Both the position numbers and the translations under genes were made by a program. Shown here piece after piece: positions 40,962 to 49,953 of a stretch of DNA of 64,000 bases. Origin of the DNA: Psychromonas algarum (GTDB taxonomy: Bacteria > Pseudomonadota > Gammaproteobacteria > Enterobacterales > Psychromonadaceae); the NCBI RefSeq assembly GCF_004376845.1, contig NZ_SNUW01000002.1, forward strand, positions 1 to 64,000, given 5' to 3'. The notes beneath the pieces were generated by a model. The model searched no databases, was not told the DNA's origin, and was given only the letters and a program-made list of their open reading frames with translations. Each line of letters starts with the position of its first letter. The stretch's first letter is position 1.

Positions 40962-41341
40962 TTTTTAGTTCTCTCTTACTCAGATGGTTATTAATTGGGT
41001 GTAATTAAGTTTTCTTTGATAATAGATAGATGGAGGCGGTTAGATCGATTTCAAGAGGAAAAGTGATTTTTTTTAGCGTTCATGTGATGACTGTGATTTT
41101 GCTTTGCATTTTAATGCTTTGCTTTTTATTTTTGGGTTACAAAGCTCATCTAGTCATTTTGAAAGTGACTTAAAAGCCACGCCCCAAATTCAAATTAGAT
41201 TTATTCTACTTTTTCAAACAAAAATAACACGCGGCAAAGGTAGAAAATAAAGTGATAAAGAATCAAACAGGCAGGATAAGCACAGACGAAGTAGATCTCA
41301 ATGTATCTACTTCCACAGTTCAAAACTAGAAGATTATAAAA
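40962..41341. other. Intergenic region between htpG and VOC gene
   Basis: 380 bp upstream of htpG, and downstream of the VOC gene on the same strand. Holds the htpG heat-shock promoter at its left end. I see no further convincing gene or RNA. Confidence 0.6.
41028..41055 (-). promoter_or_regulatory. Sigma-32 (RpoH) heat-shock promoter of htpG
   Basis: On the minus strand: CTTGAAA (41049-41055), 13-bp spacer, CTCCATCT (41028-41035). The RpoH consensus is CTTGAAA, 13-14 bp, CCCCATNT, so only one key base differs. Predicted transcription would start about 60 bp before htpG. Confidence 0.85.
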
Positions 41342-41725
41342 CTAGTCTGCAATAAAATGCGTCGCACAAATTTTATGTCCTGATGGATCACGTAAATAGG
41401 CAAGGTACAAACTTCTTGTTGCACCGACACGCACACCAGGAGCGTCTTCGCAAGTTGTTCCACCATTTGCTAAACCTGCAGCATACCATGCATCTGCCAG
41501 CTCAGGAGTTGAAGCTTTAAATCCAATGGTCATACCGTTTGCAATAGTTGTAGGTTCACCATTAATCGGTACGGTTAATGCAAAAACACCTTCAGGACTA
41601 AAATAAAAACAACGTCCCTTTTCATCAACCACTCCCTCCTCATAACCTAATGTTGCAAGGATCGCATCATAGAATTTTTTTGATTCATCGATATTGTCAG
41701 TACCAATCATTACATGACTAAACAT
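41342..41725 (-). CDS. VOC-family (glyoxalase/dioxygenase fold) protein
   Basis: 127-residue vicinal-oxygen-chelate fold protein. Metal-ligand-like positions are His4 (MFSHVMIGTDNID), the GRCFYF strand and the C-terminal RDPSGHKICATHF block. The family includes glyoxalases, dioxygenases and antibiotic-binding proteins, and the substrate cannot be told from sequence. AAAGGA precedes the ATG. Single gene, same strand as htpG. Confidence 0.85.
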   Translation of the reverse strand: MFSHVMIGTDNIDESKKFYDAILATLGYEEGVVDEKGRCFYFSPEGVFALTVPINGEPTTIANGMTIGFKASTPELADAWYAAGLANGGTTCEDAPGVRVGATRSLYLAYLRDPSGHKICATHFIAD

Positions 41726-41789
41726 TTTTTATCCTTTCTCATTTAACTTTTTGATTTCAATAATAACAAACTGAATAGGAAAATACTGC

Positions 41790-42038
41790 TTATGCCATGA
41801 AGGAAATGATTTGAAAATGCGGATTTTCGACAGTGACTTCTAATACTACAATATCATCTAATAACACTAATTTTTCTATTGCATTGATATTTACTTTTAT
41901 ACACTCTTCACAAGATTCATTTCTCTGAGTATCCAAGGCAATACCATAAATAACAACATCTGATTTTGTTGTTATTTTAATTGGGTATTGATGCATACAT
42001 ACAATTTCTATGTAGTCATAGTGATGGCAACTTATCAT
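41790..42038 (-). CDS. Rho-binding antiterminator (Rof/YaeO-like)
   Basis: 82-residue small acidic protein that fits the Rof pattern. In E. coli Rof (YaeO) binds the RNA-entry site of Rho and inhibits Rho-dependent termination. Here the pattern is ISCHHYDYIEIVCMHQYPIK, then a GIALDTQR turn and final beta-strands, with the YDY-E--C spacing of Rof. Identification rests on this pattern and length only; an Sm-like small protein of other role is possible. Confidence 0.65.
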   Translation of the reverse strand: MISCHHYDYIEIVCMHQYPIKITTKSDVVIYGIALDTQRNESCEECIKVNINAIEKLVLLDDIVVLEVTVENPHFQIISFMA

Positions 42039-42116
42039 ATAATCTATTTATTCCATCGAATTTCAATCGCCTTTATCATTCTTCGATTCAAATAATAAAG
42101 GCGTTAAATAACCGTT

Positions 42117-42569
42117 TTATTTAGAGGCAGTTGCTTTTGTTAAAGCATTTAGAACACCTGTAATCTTATCAAGTATTGGGTCACACCCTTTCACTTCATG
42201 ACGTTGTTTAATGTACTCTGGATTATTGTAAGTTAAAAACACATCATTATTAGAATCTTGCCACACTAGTACTTTTTGCGGTAAATCAATACCAACAAGT
42301 TGTGAACATTGCATTAATGGCGTACCTATTTTAGGGTTACCAAACATGATCACTTCTGTATACCTCAATTCTAAATTAACACTTTTGGCGTTTTCTTGAT
42401 GATCAACGCGAGTAAATAAGGTTAATCCTTTTTTCTCTAAAATAGAGACAAACCTATCCGCTGTTTCTTTAGCTGAAAATTGACTTTTAACAGAGATCAA
42501 AGTGGGAGTCGCATTAGCAAAGCTAGAAAGAAAAAATGATAAAAATACAAATAAAATAACCTTTTTCAT
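42117..42569 (-). CDS. DUF302 domain protein, exported
   Basis: 150 residues with a signal peptide (about 1-20, ending SSFANA). The DUF302 domain covers most of the rest: SAKETADRFVSILEKKGLTL, then MFGNPKIGTPLMQCSQLVG and LPQKVLVWQDSNNDVFLTYN. The family is widespread, forms dimers and has no agreed function. Single gene, periplasmic by prediction. Confidence 0.85.
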   Translation of the reverse strand: MKKVILFVFLSFFLSSFANATPTLISVKSQFSAKETADRFVSILEKKGLTLFTRVDHQENAKSVNLELRYTEVIMFGNPKIGTPLMQCSQLVGIDLPQKVLVWQDSNNDVFLTYNNPEYIKQRHEVKGCDPILDKITGVLNALTKATASK

Positions 42570-42842
42570 AAATATTCCTTTTTATTTTGATTGAAGCTAA
42601 ATAATAGATAATAAATACCATATAACGAGCTAATAATATTGTGTAGAAGTGATTAAACAAGTGTGTGCTCTATCTCAAAAATATAAAAACAATCACTTTA
42701 AACTAACTAATGATATTTCTTTTTTAATACCTTTAAATGGAAAGTCACTTTTTTAATCAAGAGAGTGTTAGTATCAATAATTGTTGAATGAGTTTATTAA
42801 TATCTCCATTTTAGTCAGTATCCGTTATAGGAAGTAACTACC

Positions 42843-43793
42843 ATGAAAGCCATTCTAATTTTAGCTTTATTGACTGTGTTATCTGCTTGTTCAACTCCCT
42901 CTTATATTGCCGAAGAGCAACCTTTACAAAAAGGAAAACTCCCTACTGCAAACACTCAAGTAACCATTCCCGGCTTAGGATCATGTACCGACTCTCAAGA
43001 TCGAACGCTTAAATTTAATTCAAATGAGCCAATCACTATTTTAGTTCATGGTTGTAATGGCTCTGCAGGTAGATTTCGTTCATTAGCACAATTATATGCA
43101 TTCCATGGTCAGCAAACGGCTTGTTATAGCTATGATGATCGAGACAGTTTAATCACCACGGCCAACAAATTAGTCAACGCCATAGAACAACTTTCAGCAG
43201 TGACTAATAATCCTAATATATCTATTATTGGACACAGTATGGGAGGTTTGATCGCTCGCAAAGCAATGGAAACGGAACAACTAGAAACGAATAATAAAAC
43301 GAACATCCAATTAGTTACCGTATCAGCACCTCTATCAGGGATAAAAGCTGCTAACTCATGCAGTAGCAATACGCTAAATTGGTTGAGCTTAGGTGTTGTT
43401 CCTGGGATCTGCTGGGGCATTACGGGTGATAATTGGAATGAAATAACTGCTACATCTTCGTTTATTCGACAAACAAAGCCCCTCTCTTCTTCTGTTCAAC
43501 GTTATTTGAAGGTAGTAACCAATGAAGAGAATACATGTCGTCGAGAAAATGCACTAGGTCAATGTATTGAAAGTGATTATGTATTTGATTTAGTAGAACA
43601 ATCACACCCAATTATTGATAGCTATTCACAAGTGACTAATATTCAAGTTGATGCTGGACATGTAGAGATTGTAGGGGATAAAAATGTGTCGCCGTGGAAA
43701 TTATTAGCAATACTTCAAGAGCAGGAAATACTTGCGGCTACCCCACCAGAAAAACAGCAAGCACTGCAAGATTTATTAGCAAAACTCTATTAA
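42843..43793 (+). CDS. Alpha/beta-hydrolase lipoprotein (lipase-like)
   Basis: 316 residues with a lipobox (VLSAC, Cys16). Hydrolase features: oxyanion-region HG in ILVHGCNGSAG, nucleophile elbow GHSMGG (Ser132), and a likely catalytic His in DAGHVEIVG near 275. The sequence resembles triacylglycerol lipase/esterase-type proteins, and several Cys in the middle could form disulfides in the periplasm. The substrate is unknown. No neighbour helps. Confidence 0.75.
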   Translation: MKAILILALLTVLSACSTPSYIAEEQPLQKGKLPTANTQVTIPGLGSCTDSQDRTLKFNSNEPITILVHGCNGSAGRFRSLAQLYAFHGQQTACYSYDDRDSLITTANKLVNAIEQLSAVTNNPNISIIGHSMGGLIARKAMETEQLETNNKTNIQLVTVSAPLSGIKAANSCSSNTLNWLSLGVVPGICWGITGDNWNEITATSSFIRQTKPLSSSVQRYLKVVTNEENTCRRENALGQCIESDYVFDLVEQSHPIIDSYSQVTNIQVDAGHVEIVGDKNVSPWKLLAILQEQEILAATPPEKQQALQDLLAKLY

Positions 43794-43827
43794 CGACAGA
43801 AGGATCATAAAGTTTACTTAGTCACTA

Positions 43828-44016
43828 TTATTTTATTTTAGCAAGTCCCATAACGATACAAATAGCCCCAACAATCATGCCACCCCATGCTTGAATAGAC
43901 GCATCACCACCTAATGAACGAGTTACCTGAGAACCAACAGAGTCAAAAATGTTATATCCCCACATCACTAAAGCAACACCGACTACTACAAATATAATTC
44001 CCATTAATTTGCTCAT
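43828..44016 (-). CDS. DUF3185 small membrane protein
   Basis: 62 residues with two predicted membrane segments (about 3-21 and 43-60) joined by a short loop containing SVGSQVTRSLGGD, a DUF3185 pattern. GGAATAAAA precedes the ATG. Function unknown. Confidence 0.8.
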   Translation of the reverse strand: MSKLMGIIFVVVGVALVMWGYNIFDSVGSQVTRSLGGDASIQAWGGMIVGAICIVMGLAKIK

Positions 44017-44132
44017 TTTTATTCCTCATATTTATAACAAGATAATTTATAACAACAAAGCCCAGTAATCAGCCTGTCTTGGTTTATTAATATTAACAAT
44101 ACATTAATAACAATAGCTTAAGCAAACCTAGC

Positions 44133-45164
44133 TTATTTTATTTTCGATAATGCTACAGCTAATTGCTGTAATTGGAATTGATCTGCAATAGCAAACCTTA
44201 AAGAATCATTTTCATCTGTTAAGCGCACATAAATTGCCTGTTCACAAAGTTGTTTATAAATACTCGGGGCATTATCAATAAACATAGTAATGAATAGAGA
44301 GTTTGCTTTAATAGATTGATAATGGAAGTGTTCTTTAAGTAAAACCTGTAATGCTTGACTTTGTTTTTTTAATTTAATTTTCTGCTCTTTTTGCCACAAG
44401 GTATCACGTAAGGCTAACTCTGCAATATATAATGCGGGGCCATTAATCGCCCATGGACCAATACTTTGTTTAATCAACTCACACCATTTTTTATTACAGC
44501 AAACAAAACCAATACGTAAACCAGCTAATCCAAAAAACTTACCAAAAGAACGTAAAACCAGAGTGTTATCTTCTTCAACAACTTTGCTGTTATTTAGCTG
44601 CCTAACAAAACTAAATTCTGCCTCAAATATATCTGCAAACGCTTCATCAATAATAAGTAGCGCTTGCTGTTGCTGACAATATAATTGCAATCTGCTTAAT
44701 TGTTCTATAGAAAATATATCTGCTAATGGATTATTAGGATTGATCACCACAACAACACTATTTTTTTCAATATCTGTAGGTAAAGATTGTTGATAAAAAT
44801 GTAATTGATAACCAGCGTTATCCCAAGCTTGTTGATGTTCCTTGTATCCTACTTTAGGTAAATAAACATGTTTCGCTAATTTGCAGTTATCTGCATTAAT
44901 TTTATCATTCCAAAGACTTGGTAGTTTTTCAATTAACTGCTGGCTACCAGCAACAGGCCAGCAATATTCAGCTTGATAATACTGCTTAGCAACATTGATA
45001 AGATCTTGGCTAATATGGGGTAAATCCTGCCAAACTTGACTAGATATATGCGGAATAGGATAACTAAAAGGCGCAATACCCGTTGAAAGATCTAACCACT
45101 TATTTTCGGGGATCTGATATTGTTCAGCGACACGCTTTAATTGCCCGCCATGTAAAATTGCCAT
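44133..45164 (-). CDS. cobD: L-threonine-O-3-phosphate decarboxylase (CobD)
   Basis: PLP enzyme that makes aminopropanol phosphate, the linker for the cobalamin nucleotide loop. 343 residues. The start HGGQLKRVAEQYQIPENKWLDLSTG... is diagnostic of the family; VVVINPNNPLADIFS and the PLP-lysine block LRSFGKFFGLAGLRIGFV follow. Last gene of the bluB-cobC-cbiB-cobD unit, 20 bp after cbiB. Naming follows Salmonella; in Pseudomonas nomenclature it is cobC. Confidence 0.92.
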   Translation of the reverse strand: MAILHGGQLKRVAEQYQIPENKWLDLSTGIAPFSYPIPHISSQVWQDLPHISQDLINVAKQYYQAEYCWPVAGSQQLIEKLPSLWNDKINADNCKLAKHVYLPKVGYKEHQQAWDNAGYQLHFYQQSLPTDIEKNSVVVVINPNNPLADIFSIEQLSRLQLYCQQQQALLIIDEAFADIFEAEFSFVRQLNNSKVVEEDNTLVLRSFGKFFGLAGLRIGFVCCNKKWCELIKQSIGPWAINGPALYIAELALRDTLWQKEQKIKLKKQSQALQVLLKEHFHYQSIKANSLFITMFIDNAPSIYKQLCEQAIYVRLTDENDSLRFAIADQFQLQQLAVALSKIK

Positions 45165-45184
45165 TATTTAACAAACCTTTTTGA

Positions 45185-46108
45185 TTAATATAAATTACAA
45201 ATAAAAACAACAACTAACCAAATTAATACGGCATGCTTAACTAACTCTAAGCTGGCTTTAATATGATGAGGTTGCACAACTTCACCTTGGCCTAACTGCG
45301 GAGAATCTACTGCTTTACCAAAATACACTGCTCGACCGCCCAAACAAACATTCAAAACGCTTGCTCCAGCAGCCATTACCCAACCACCATTATGGCTTTT
45401 ATAAAGTAGGCTTTGTTGATAAGCGTTCACTAACGCTTGTTTAGCGCGACAATTAAAAAGCCCAATAACAACAAATAATAATGCAGTAATTTTTGCACTT
45501 ATAAAACCTAATAGGTCATCCATTCGCGCACTAAATTTTCCAAAGTAATTAAACTCTTGATTACGGTATCCCCACATAGCATCCAAAGTATTACTTAAGC
45601 GATGCATGATAACTAAAGGTGCGCCACCAATCACAAAATAGATCAACGTCCCCAGCACTGCATCATGTCCATTTTCCAATGTTGATTCAGTCGTCGCTCG
45701 ACTAATTGCTTGGGCGTCTAACTCACTCGTATCACGACTAACAATATAAGAACAATAATGTTGTGCTTGTTGTAAATTATTGTCCTGCAATGGTTGGTAA
45801 ATTTGCATAGCATGTAAATTTAAACTATTTAATGCAACAGCCCAGTAAACAATATAAACATTAAGGATAAATAAAATACTGTTAGGTAAAACAAGTAATA
45901 ACCAACAATAGAGCAAAGGTAAAGGAAGCACTAAGCAGCACCAACTAATAATGCCATTAAAAAAACGTCTTTTATCACTACCTTTATTTAATTTTTGTTC
46001 AAATTTTTTGGCAAGATTTCCAAATAAAACTAAAGGATGAAAACGATTAGGTTCACCAATAAAATGGTCAATAATCAGGGCAATAAGTAAGGTAAAAAAA
46101 ACTATCAT
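45185..46108 (-). CDS. cbiB: Adenosylcobinamide-phosphate synthase CbiB
   Basis: Membrane enzyme that attaches aminopropanol phosphate to adenosylcobyric acid. 307 residues, four to five hydrophobic segments. Family motifs: ALIIDHFIGEPNRFHPLVLFG at the start, YIVSRDTSELDAQAISRATT in the middle and HNGGWVMAAGASVLNVCLGG near the end. It overlaps the cobC stop by four bases and is followed by cobD, which supplies its substrate. Called CobD in the Pseudomonas system. Confidence 0.95.
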   Translation of the reverse strand: MIVFFTLLIALIIDHFIGEPNRFHPLVLFGNLAKKFEQKLNKGSDKRRFFNGIISWCCLVLPLPLLYCWLLLVLPNSILFILNVYIVYWAVALNSLNLHAMQIYQPLQDNNLQQAQHYCSYIVSRDTSELDAQAISRATTESTLENGHDAVLGTLIYFVIGGAPLVIMHRLSNTLDAMWGYRNQEFNYFGKFSARMDDLLGFISAKITALLFVVIGLFNCRAKQALVNAYQQSLLYKSHNGGWVMAAGASVLNVCLGGRAVYFGKAVDSPQLGQGEVVQPHHIKASLELVKHAVLIWLVVVFICNLY

Positions 46109-46689
46109 AAGCTTGTAAACACACCTGTTTCTTGGTCATAACTGATTGTATTTAACTGACCATTTTTATAATCATAACCTGTTTGGGATTGTTTACTCTG
46201 TACTAACTTAGCCATGAAGCAACGTAAAATATCTCCATGGATAATAATTAAGAGAGTCTCATTTGGTTTTGTTTTTAATTCATTTTTTAAGGCATTCTCA
46301 AAACGAGTTAACAGCTGTTTCGCACTCTCACCTTGTTCAGGTTTACAGTCGGTTATTTGTGAAGTGATTTCAGTGTAATCAGGATGAGATTGCATTTGCT
46401 GCGTTAATTTACCTTGCCATACACCAAAATGTCGCTCTTCAAAACCAGCTACAACTCTAGGGGTAAGTTGCAATTGTTCGCCGCAAATTGTTGCCGTTTG
46501 TATTGCTCGTCCAAGTGACGATGTTAATATTTGTGAAATATTTAAAGTTTTACACAAGAAGGATAAATGCAAAGCTTGTTTAATACCTTGTGCTGTTAAT
46601 ACACTATCCAATTGCCCTTGAATACGGTGCTCTACATTCCATTCTGTTTGACCATGGCGAGCGAGGTAGAAAATAGTTTTTTTATTCAA
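46105..46689 (-). CDS. cobC: Alpha-ribazole phosphatase (histidine phosphatase family)
   Basis: 194 residues with the phosphoglycerate-mutase-like motif FYLARHGQTEWN, the RAIQTA block and the second His in LIIIHGDILR. In this operon the expected job is removing phosphate from alpha-ribazole-5'-phosphate or from adenosylcobalamin phosphate. The start is TTG with a weak site. It lies between bluB and cbiB. Other phosphatases share these motifs, so the role depends on the context. Confidence 0.85.
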   Translation of the reverse strand: MNKKTIFYLARHGQTEWNVEHRIQGQLDSVLTAQGIKQALHLSFLCKTLNISQILTSSLGRAIQTATICGEQLQLTPRVVAGFEERHFGVWQGKLTQQMQSHPDYTEITSQITDCKPEQGESAKQLLTRFENALKNELKTKPNETLLIIIHGDILRCFMAKLVQSKQSQTGYDYKNGQLNTISYDQETGVFTSL

Positions 46690-46776
46690 AGTAAGCTCAT
46701 ATGTTAATAAAGATCATTTTGATTGGATTTAGGTAGATTATCAATTTAAACCTAAATTTATAACAAATACAATAAG

Positions 46777-47424
46777 TTACTTAACCCAAGTATTTTCAAA
46801 TAAAAACCTTTCAATCTCTTCTGGTTGAATCCAATTTTGTTCAACTAACATTGGTTTTTCATAAAATTTATCCACATGTCCAATACACAAAATAGCAATA
46901 GGACGACTGCCTTCTGGCATATTTAATAAAGTTGCAAGCTGTAATGGCTCAAATAATGAAACCCAACCTAATCCAATACCTTCAGCACGTGCAGCGAGCC
47001 ACATATTTTGAATTGCACAAGCGACAGACGCAAGATCCATATCCGGCATGGTACGACGACCAAACACATGATTTTCTCGACCTTCGGGTAACGCCACAAC
47101 AATCAGTTCAGCACATTCTAAAATGCCTTCTACTTTTAATTTTAAAAACTCATTTTTACGCTCATCCAATAGATCAGCTGTAATATTACGTTCAGTTTCA
47201 ACTAATGTTTTAATCGCTATTCTTATACTGTTATCCGTGATCCGAATAAAGCGCCATGGTTGCATTAGTCCTACACTTGGTGCTTGATTAGCAACGGTTA
47301 ATAAACGAGCTAATACTCCGTCTTCAAGAGATTCATGGCTAAAATGACGCATATCACGACGTTCTTTAATCGCACGATAAACTGCATTTTTTTCCACTTC
47401 AGTATAACTATGCTTACTTTCCAT
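46777..47424 (-). CDS. bluB: 5,6-dimethylbenzimidazole synthase BluB
   Basis: Oxygen-dependent enzyme that breaks down reduced FMN to DMB, the lower ligand of cobalamin. 215 residues of the nitroreductase fold; BluB features are KERRDMRHFSHESLEDGVL, ANQAPSVGLMQPWRFIRI and AEGIGLGWVSLFEP. Because it uses O2, the organism can finish B12 in air even though the ring pathway is of the anaerobic type. First gene of the unit; no B12 riboswitch is visible upstream. Confidence 0.93.
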   Translation of the reverse strand: MESKHSYTEVEKNAVYRAIKERRDMRHFSHESLEDGVLARLLTVANQAPSVGLMQPWRFIRITDNSIRIAIKTLVETERNITADLLDERKNEFLKLKVEGILECAELIVVALPEGRENHVFGRRTMPDMDLASVACAIQNMWLAARAEGIGLGWVSLFEPLQLATLLNMPEGSRPIAILCIGHVDKFYEKPMLVEQNWIQPEEIERFLFENTWVK

Positions 47425-47919
47425 TTTTTGACTCGCTTGTAATTGATATCAGTAACAGCCATTCATTACTTTTTTAAGATAAACAACACTTTATCAAGCA
47501 TAACAATTTAATCAATCAGTTATACCTCACTTGATACCATCAACTTAAAAACAATCAATAATAGAGCCTCAAAAAGTTAAATACTCCCATTAAAGATATA
47601 TAGGTATAGAATATTTAACGTAACATCTAAATTAACTCACTTACATTTTGTTAAATAATATAAAATGTCATTAAGTTCAAAATACACTCAGCGAATTATT
47701 CATATTTAAGATTTTCTAGATAATGGAACTACATAGTTATTAAATATCAATAGCTTAGTAGGTATATTACACAGAATTGTTAGTTCTGTGTAGTTCAAGG
47801 AAAATTTTCTTACAGCAACAGGTGATTGTAAGATAACTTAACTTAAAAATACGTGGAAATAGCGGCCCTACTGTATTGGTGTTAGCTTATCCGAAATTGA
47901 GATTATTGAAGGAAAACAC
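47425..47919. promoter_or_regulatory. Divergent intergenic region between bluB and the LTA-synthase-like gene
   Basis: 495 bp, AT-rich. Close to the plus-strand gene lie two hairpins: ACACAGAA/TTCTGTGT (47769-47791) and TCTTACA/TGTAAGA (47808-47833). They may belong to a 5' untranslated leader. No cobalamin riboswitch consensus was found on the bluB side. Confidence 0.4.
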
Positions 47920-49884
47920 ATGCTAGATAACGCTAAGCAATTACTTGGAGTTTTATTTCCTGTAGTTGCAGTCTTTTTGTTAGGGTTAATTATTTTAACT
48001 ATTTCTCGTGCTGCACTTTGTACCTGGCAAGCACAAAGAGTCAAAAAAGCCCAAGGTCTTAAAACCATATTTATTTCTGGATTAAGAATGGACATAGTGA
48101 CCTTGTCTTATCTTTTAGTTTTACCAGGTTTACTAAGCTGTTTATTAACAGGTATCGATGTCATCAACGGAGTATGGTTAGTCATATTGCAAATATGGTT
48201 GATCGCCAGTATTTGGTTATTGATCTACATGGAAGTGTCTTCCCCTACTTTTATAAAAGAATATGACGTTCGCCCTAACCGCTTTTTTATTGAGTACCTC
48301 ATTTACCCTAAAGAAGTGATCAGCATGCTTTGGACAGGATATAAATTAGAACTATTTATTAGCTTAGTGGCTTCATTAGCAACCTTATATTTTGGCTGGA
48401 TATTCAGCAGTTATTTAGTCAGTGACCTTGGTACTCTTAGCTGGTACTGGCGTTTACCTTTAGGTTTATTAGTGATTGCATTATGTTTATTAGGCGCACG
48501 TTCTAGTTTTGGACATCGTGGAATTAATCCATCAATGATTGCTTTTTCCAATGATAATTTAATGAACGATTTAGCATTAAACTCAAGCTACTCTGTTTTA
48601 TATGCACTAAAATTAATGCAAAGTGAAGAGGATTCATTTACTTATTATCCAAAAATGGAAAAGGATAAGATCGTTGATCTTATTCAAAAATCAACTCACA
48701 TAACTCAAGCTGATTATATTTATCCAGAGTTGCCCACCTTAGTTAAACGTCCTGCAACGCATCAAGGCAAACCTAAAAATCTAGTTATTTTATTACAAGA
48801 AAGCTTAGGCTCTAGATTTGTAGGTGGTTTAGGTGGGTTACCATTAACCCCTAACTTAGATGAAATAATTAAAGAGAGTTGGCACTTCACTCGTTTATAT
48901 GCCACAGGAACTCGTTCTATTCGAGGCATTGAAGCCGTCACCAGTGGTTTTTCACCAACTCCTGCTAATGCAGTCGTCAAGCTATCAAAGAGTCAAAGCG
49001 ACTTTTATACTATTGCTCAAACTTTACATCATCAAGGTTACCATACCCAATTTGTTTATGGTGGTGAAAGCCATTTTGATAATATGAAAGGTTTTTTCTT
49101 AGGTAATGGTTTTTGCGATATTCAAGATTTACCCACTTTCATAAAACCACAATTTGTGGGTTCATGGGGCGCTTGTGATGAAGATTTATATGATAAAGCT
49201 CATCAACAATTTACTATGTTACAAGAAAAAGAGCAGCCATTTTTTAGTTTAGTATTCACAACAACGAACCACTCACCTTATGAGTATCCAGAAGGGAAAA
49301 TTGAACAATATAATAGCCCAGCTGCAACACGTGAAAATACCGTTAAATACTCGGACTTTGCTTTTGGTGAATTTATAAAACAAGCAAAAGCATCTGATTA
49401 TTGGGATGAAACAGTCTTTGTTGTGGTAGCAGATCATGATTCACGCGTTTATGGCGATCAAGCTATCCCTATTGAGTTATTTAACATCCCAGCAATTATT
49501 TTTGGTGGTGGTATTGAAGCTAAAAAAGATGAAAGAATTGCGAGTCAACTTGATTTGCCACCCACATTACTGTCGTTAATTGGTGTTGATAATTATGGTC
49601 CAATGATTGGACATGATTTAACTCAAGATATAGCACCTGAAAAATTACGCGCTATGATGCAGTTCCATAAAACATATGCTTGGGTAAACAATGACAATGA
49701 TGCAGTAGTATTCCAAGCAAATAAAGCAGTGGAAACTTATCATTATGATAGTGGTAGTCATCAATTACATCCCGTTACATTACCGCAGAAACTCATCGAG
49801 ACTGCGAATGCTAATGCCTTGTGGGGTAGCCTAGCTTATAAAAATGATTACTACCGTTGGAGTAGTATTAAAGCGACTATGTAA
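47920..49884 (+). CDS. LTA synthase-like sulfatase-superfamily membrane protein
   Basis: 654 residues: about five N-terminal membrane helices (to about 210) and a periplasmic sulfatase-fold domain (about 285-600). Metal and nucleophile motifs as in LtaS: VILLQESLG (Glu near 292), ATGTRSIRGIEA (Thr near 329) and VVVADHDSR (near 504). Gram-negative members are phosphoglycerol transferases acting on glucans or lipids, or related transferases. The gene stands alone between the two cobalamin blocks, transcribed the other way, and has no evident link to B12. Confidence 0.88.
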   Translation: MLDNAKQLLGVLFPVVAVFLLGLIILTISRAALCTWQAQRVKKAQGLKTIFISGLRMDIVTLSYLLVLPGLLSCLLTGIDVINGVWLVILQIWLIASIWLLIYMEVSSPTFIKEYDVRPNRFFIEYLIYPKEVISMLWTGYKLELFISLVASLATLYFGWIFSSYLVSDLGTLSWYWRLPLGLLVIALCLLGARSSFGHRGINPSMIAFSNDNLMNDLALNSSYSVLYALKLMQSEEDSFTYYPKMEKDKIVDLIQKSTHITQADYIYPELPTLVKRPATHQGKPKNLVILLQESLGSRFVGGLGGLPLTPNLDEIIKESWHFTRLYATGTRSIRGIEAVTSGFSPTPANAVVKLSKSQSDFYTIAQTLHHQGYHTQFVYGGESHFDNMKGFFLGNGFCDIQDLPTFIKPQFVGSWGACDEDLYDKAHQQFTMLQEKEQPFFSLVFTTTNHSPYEYPEGKIEQYNSPAATRENTVKYSDFAFGEFIKQAKASDYWDETVFVVVADHDSRVYGDQAIPIELFNIPAIIFGGGIEAKKDERIASQLDLPPTLLSLIGVDNYGPMIGHDLTQDIAPEKLRAMMQFHKTYAWVNNDNDAVVFQANKAVETYHYDSGSHQLHPVTLPQKLIETANANALWGSLAYKNDYYRWSSIKATM

Positions 49885-49910
49885 TAGATATCAAGAATAA
49901 AACCTAATAA

Positions 49911-49942
49911 AAAGGAGGAACAGTCCAGACTGTTCCTCCTTT
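49911..49942. terminator. Bidirectional terminator ending the cbiX operon and the LTA-synthase-like gene
   Basis: Perfect 14-bp stem AAAGGAGGAACAGT/ACTGTTCCTCCTTT with a CCAG loop between convergent genes, with T-rich sequence on the plus-strand side. Confidence 0.93.
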
Positions 49943-49953
49943 TGTTTTTAACA

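Noticed and set aside
41087-41173. 28-codon hydrophobic frame (MTVILLCILMLCF...) on the plus strand near the htpG promoter
   Set aside because: No ribosome site and very T-rich sequence, which yields hydrophobic codons by chance; not annotated as a gene.
47425-47919. Possible cobalamin riboswitch upstream of bluB
   Set aside because: No B12-box consensus or matching stem pattern is visible on either strand. The promoter of the main cob block lies outside the window and cannot be judged.
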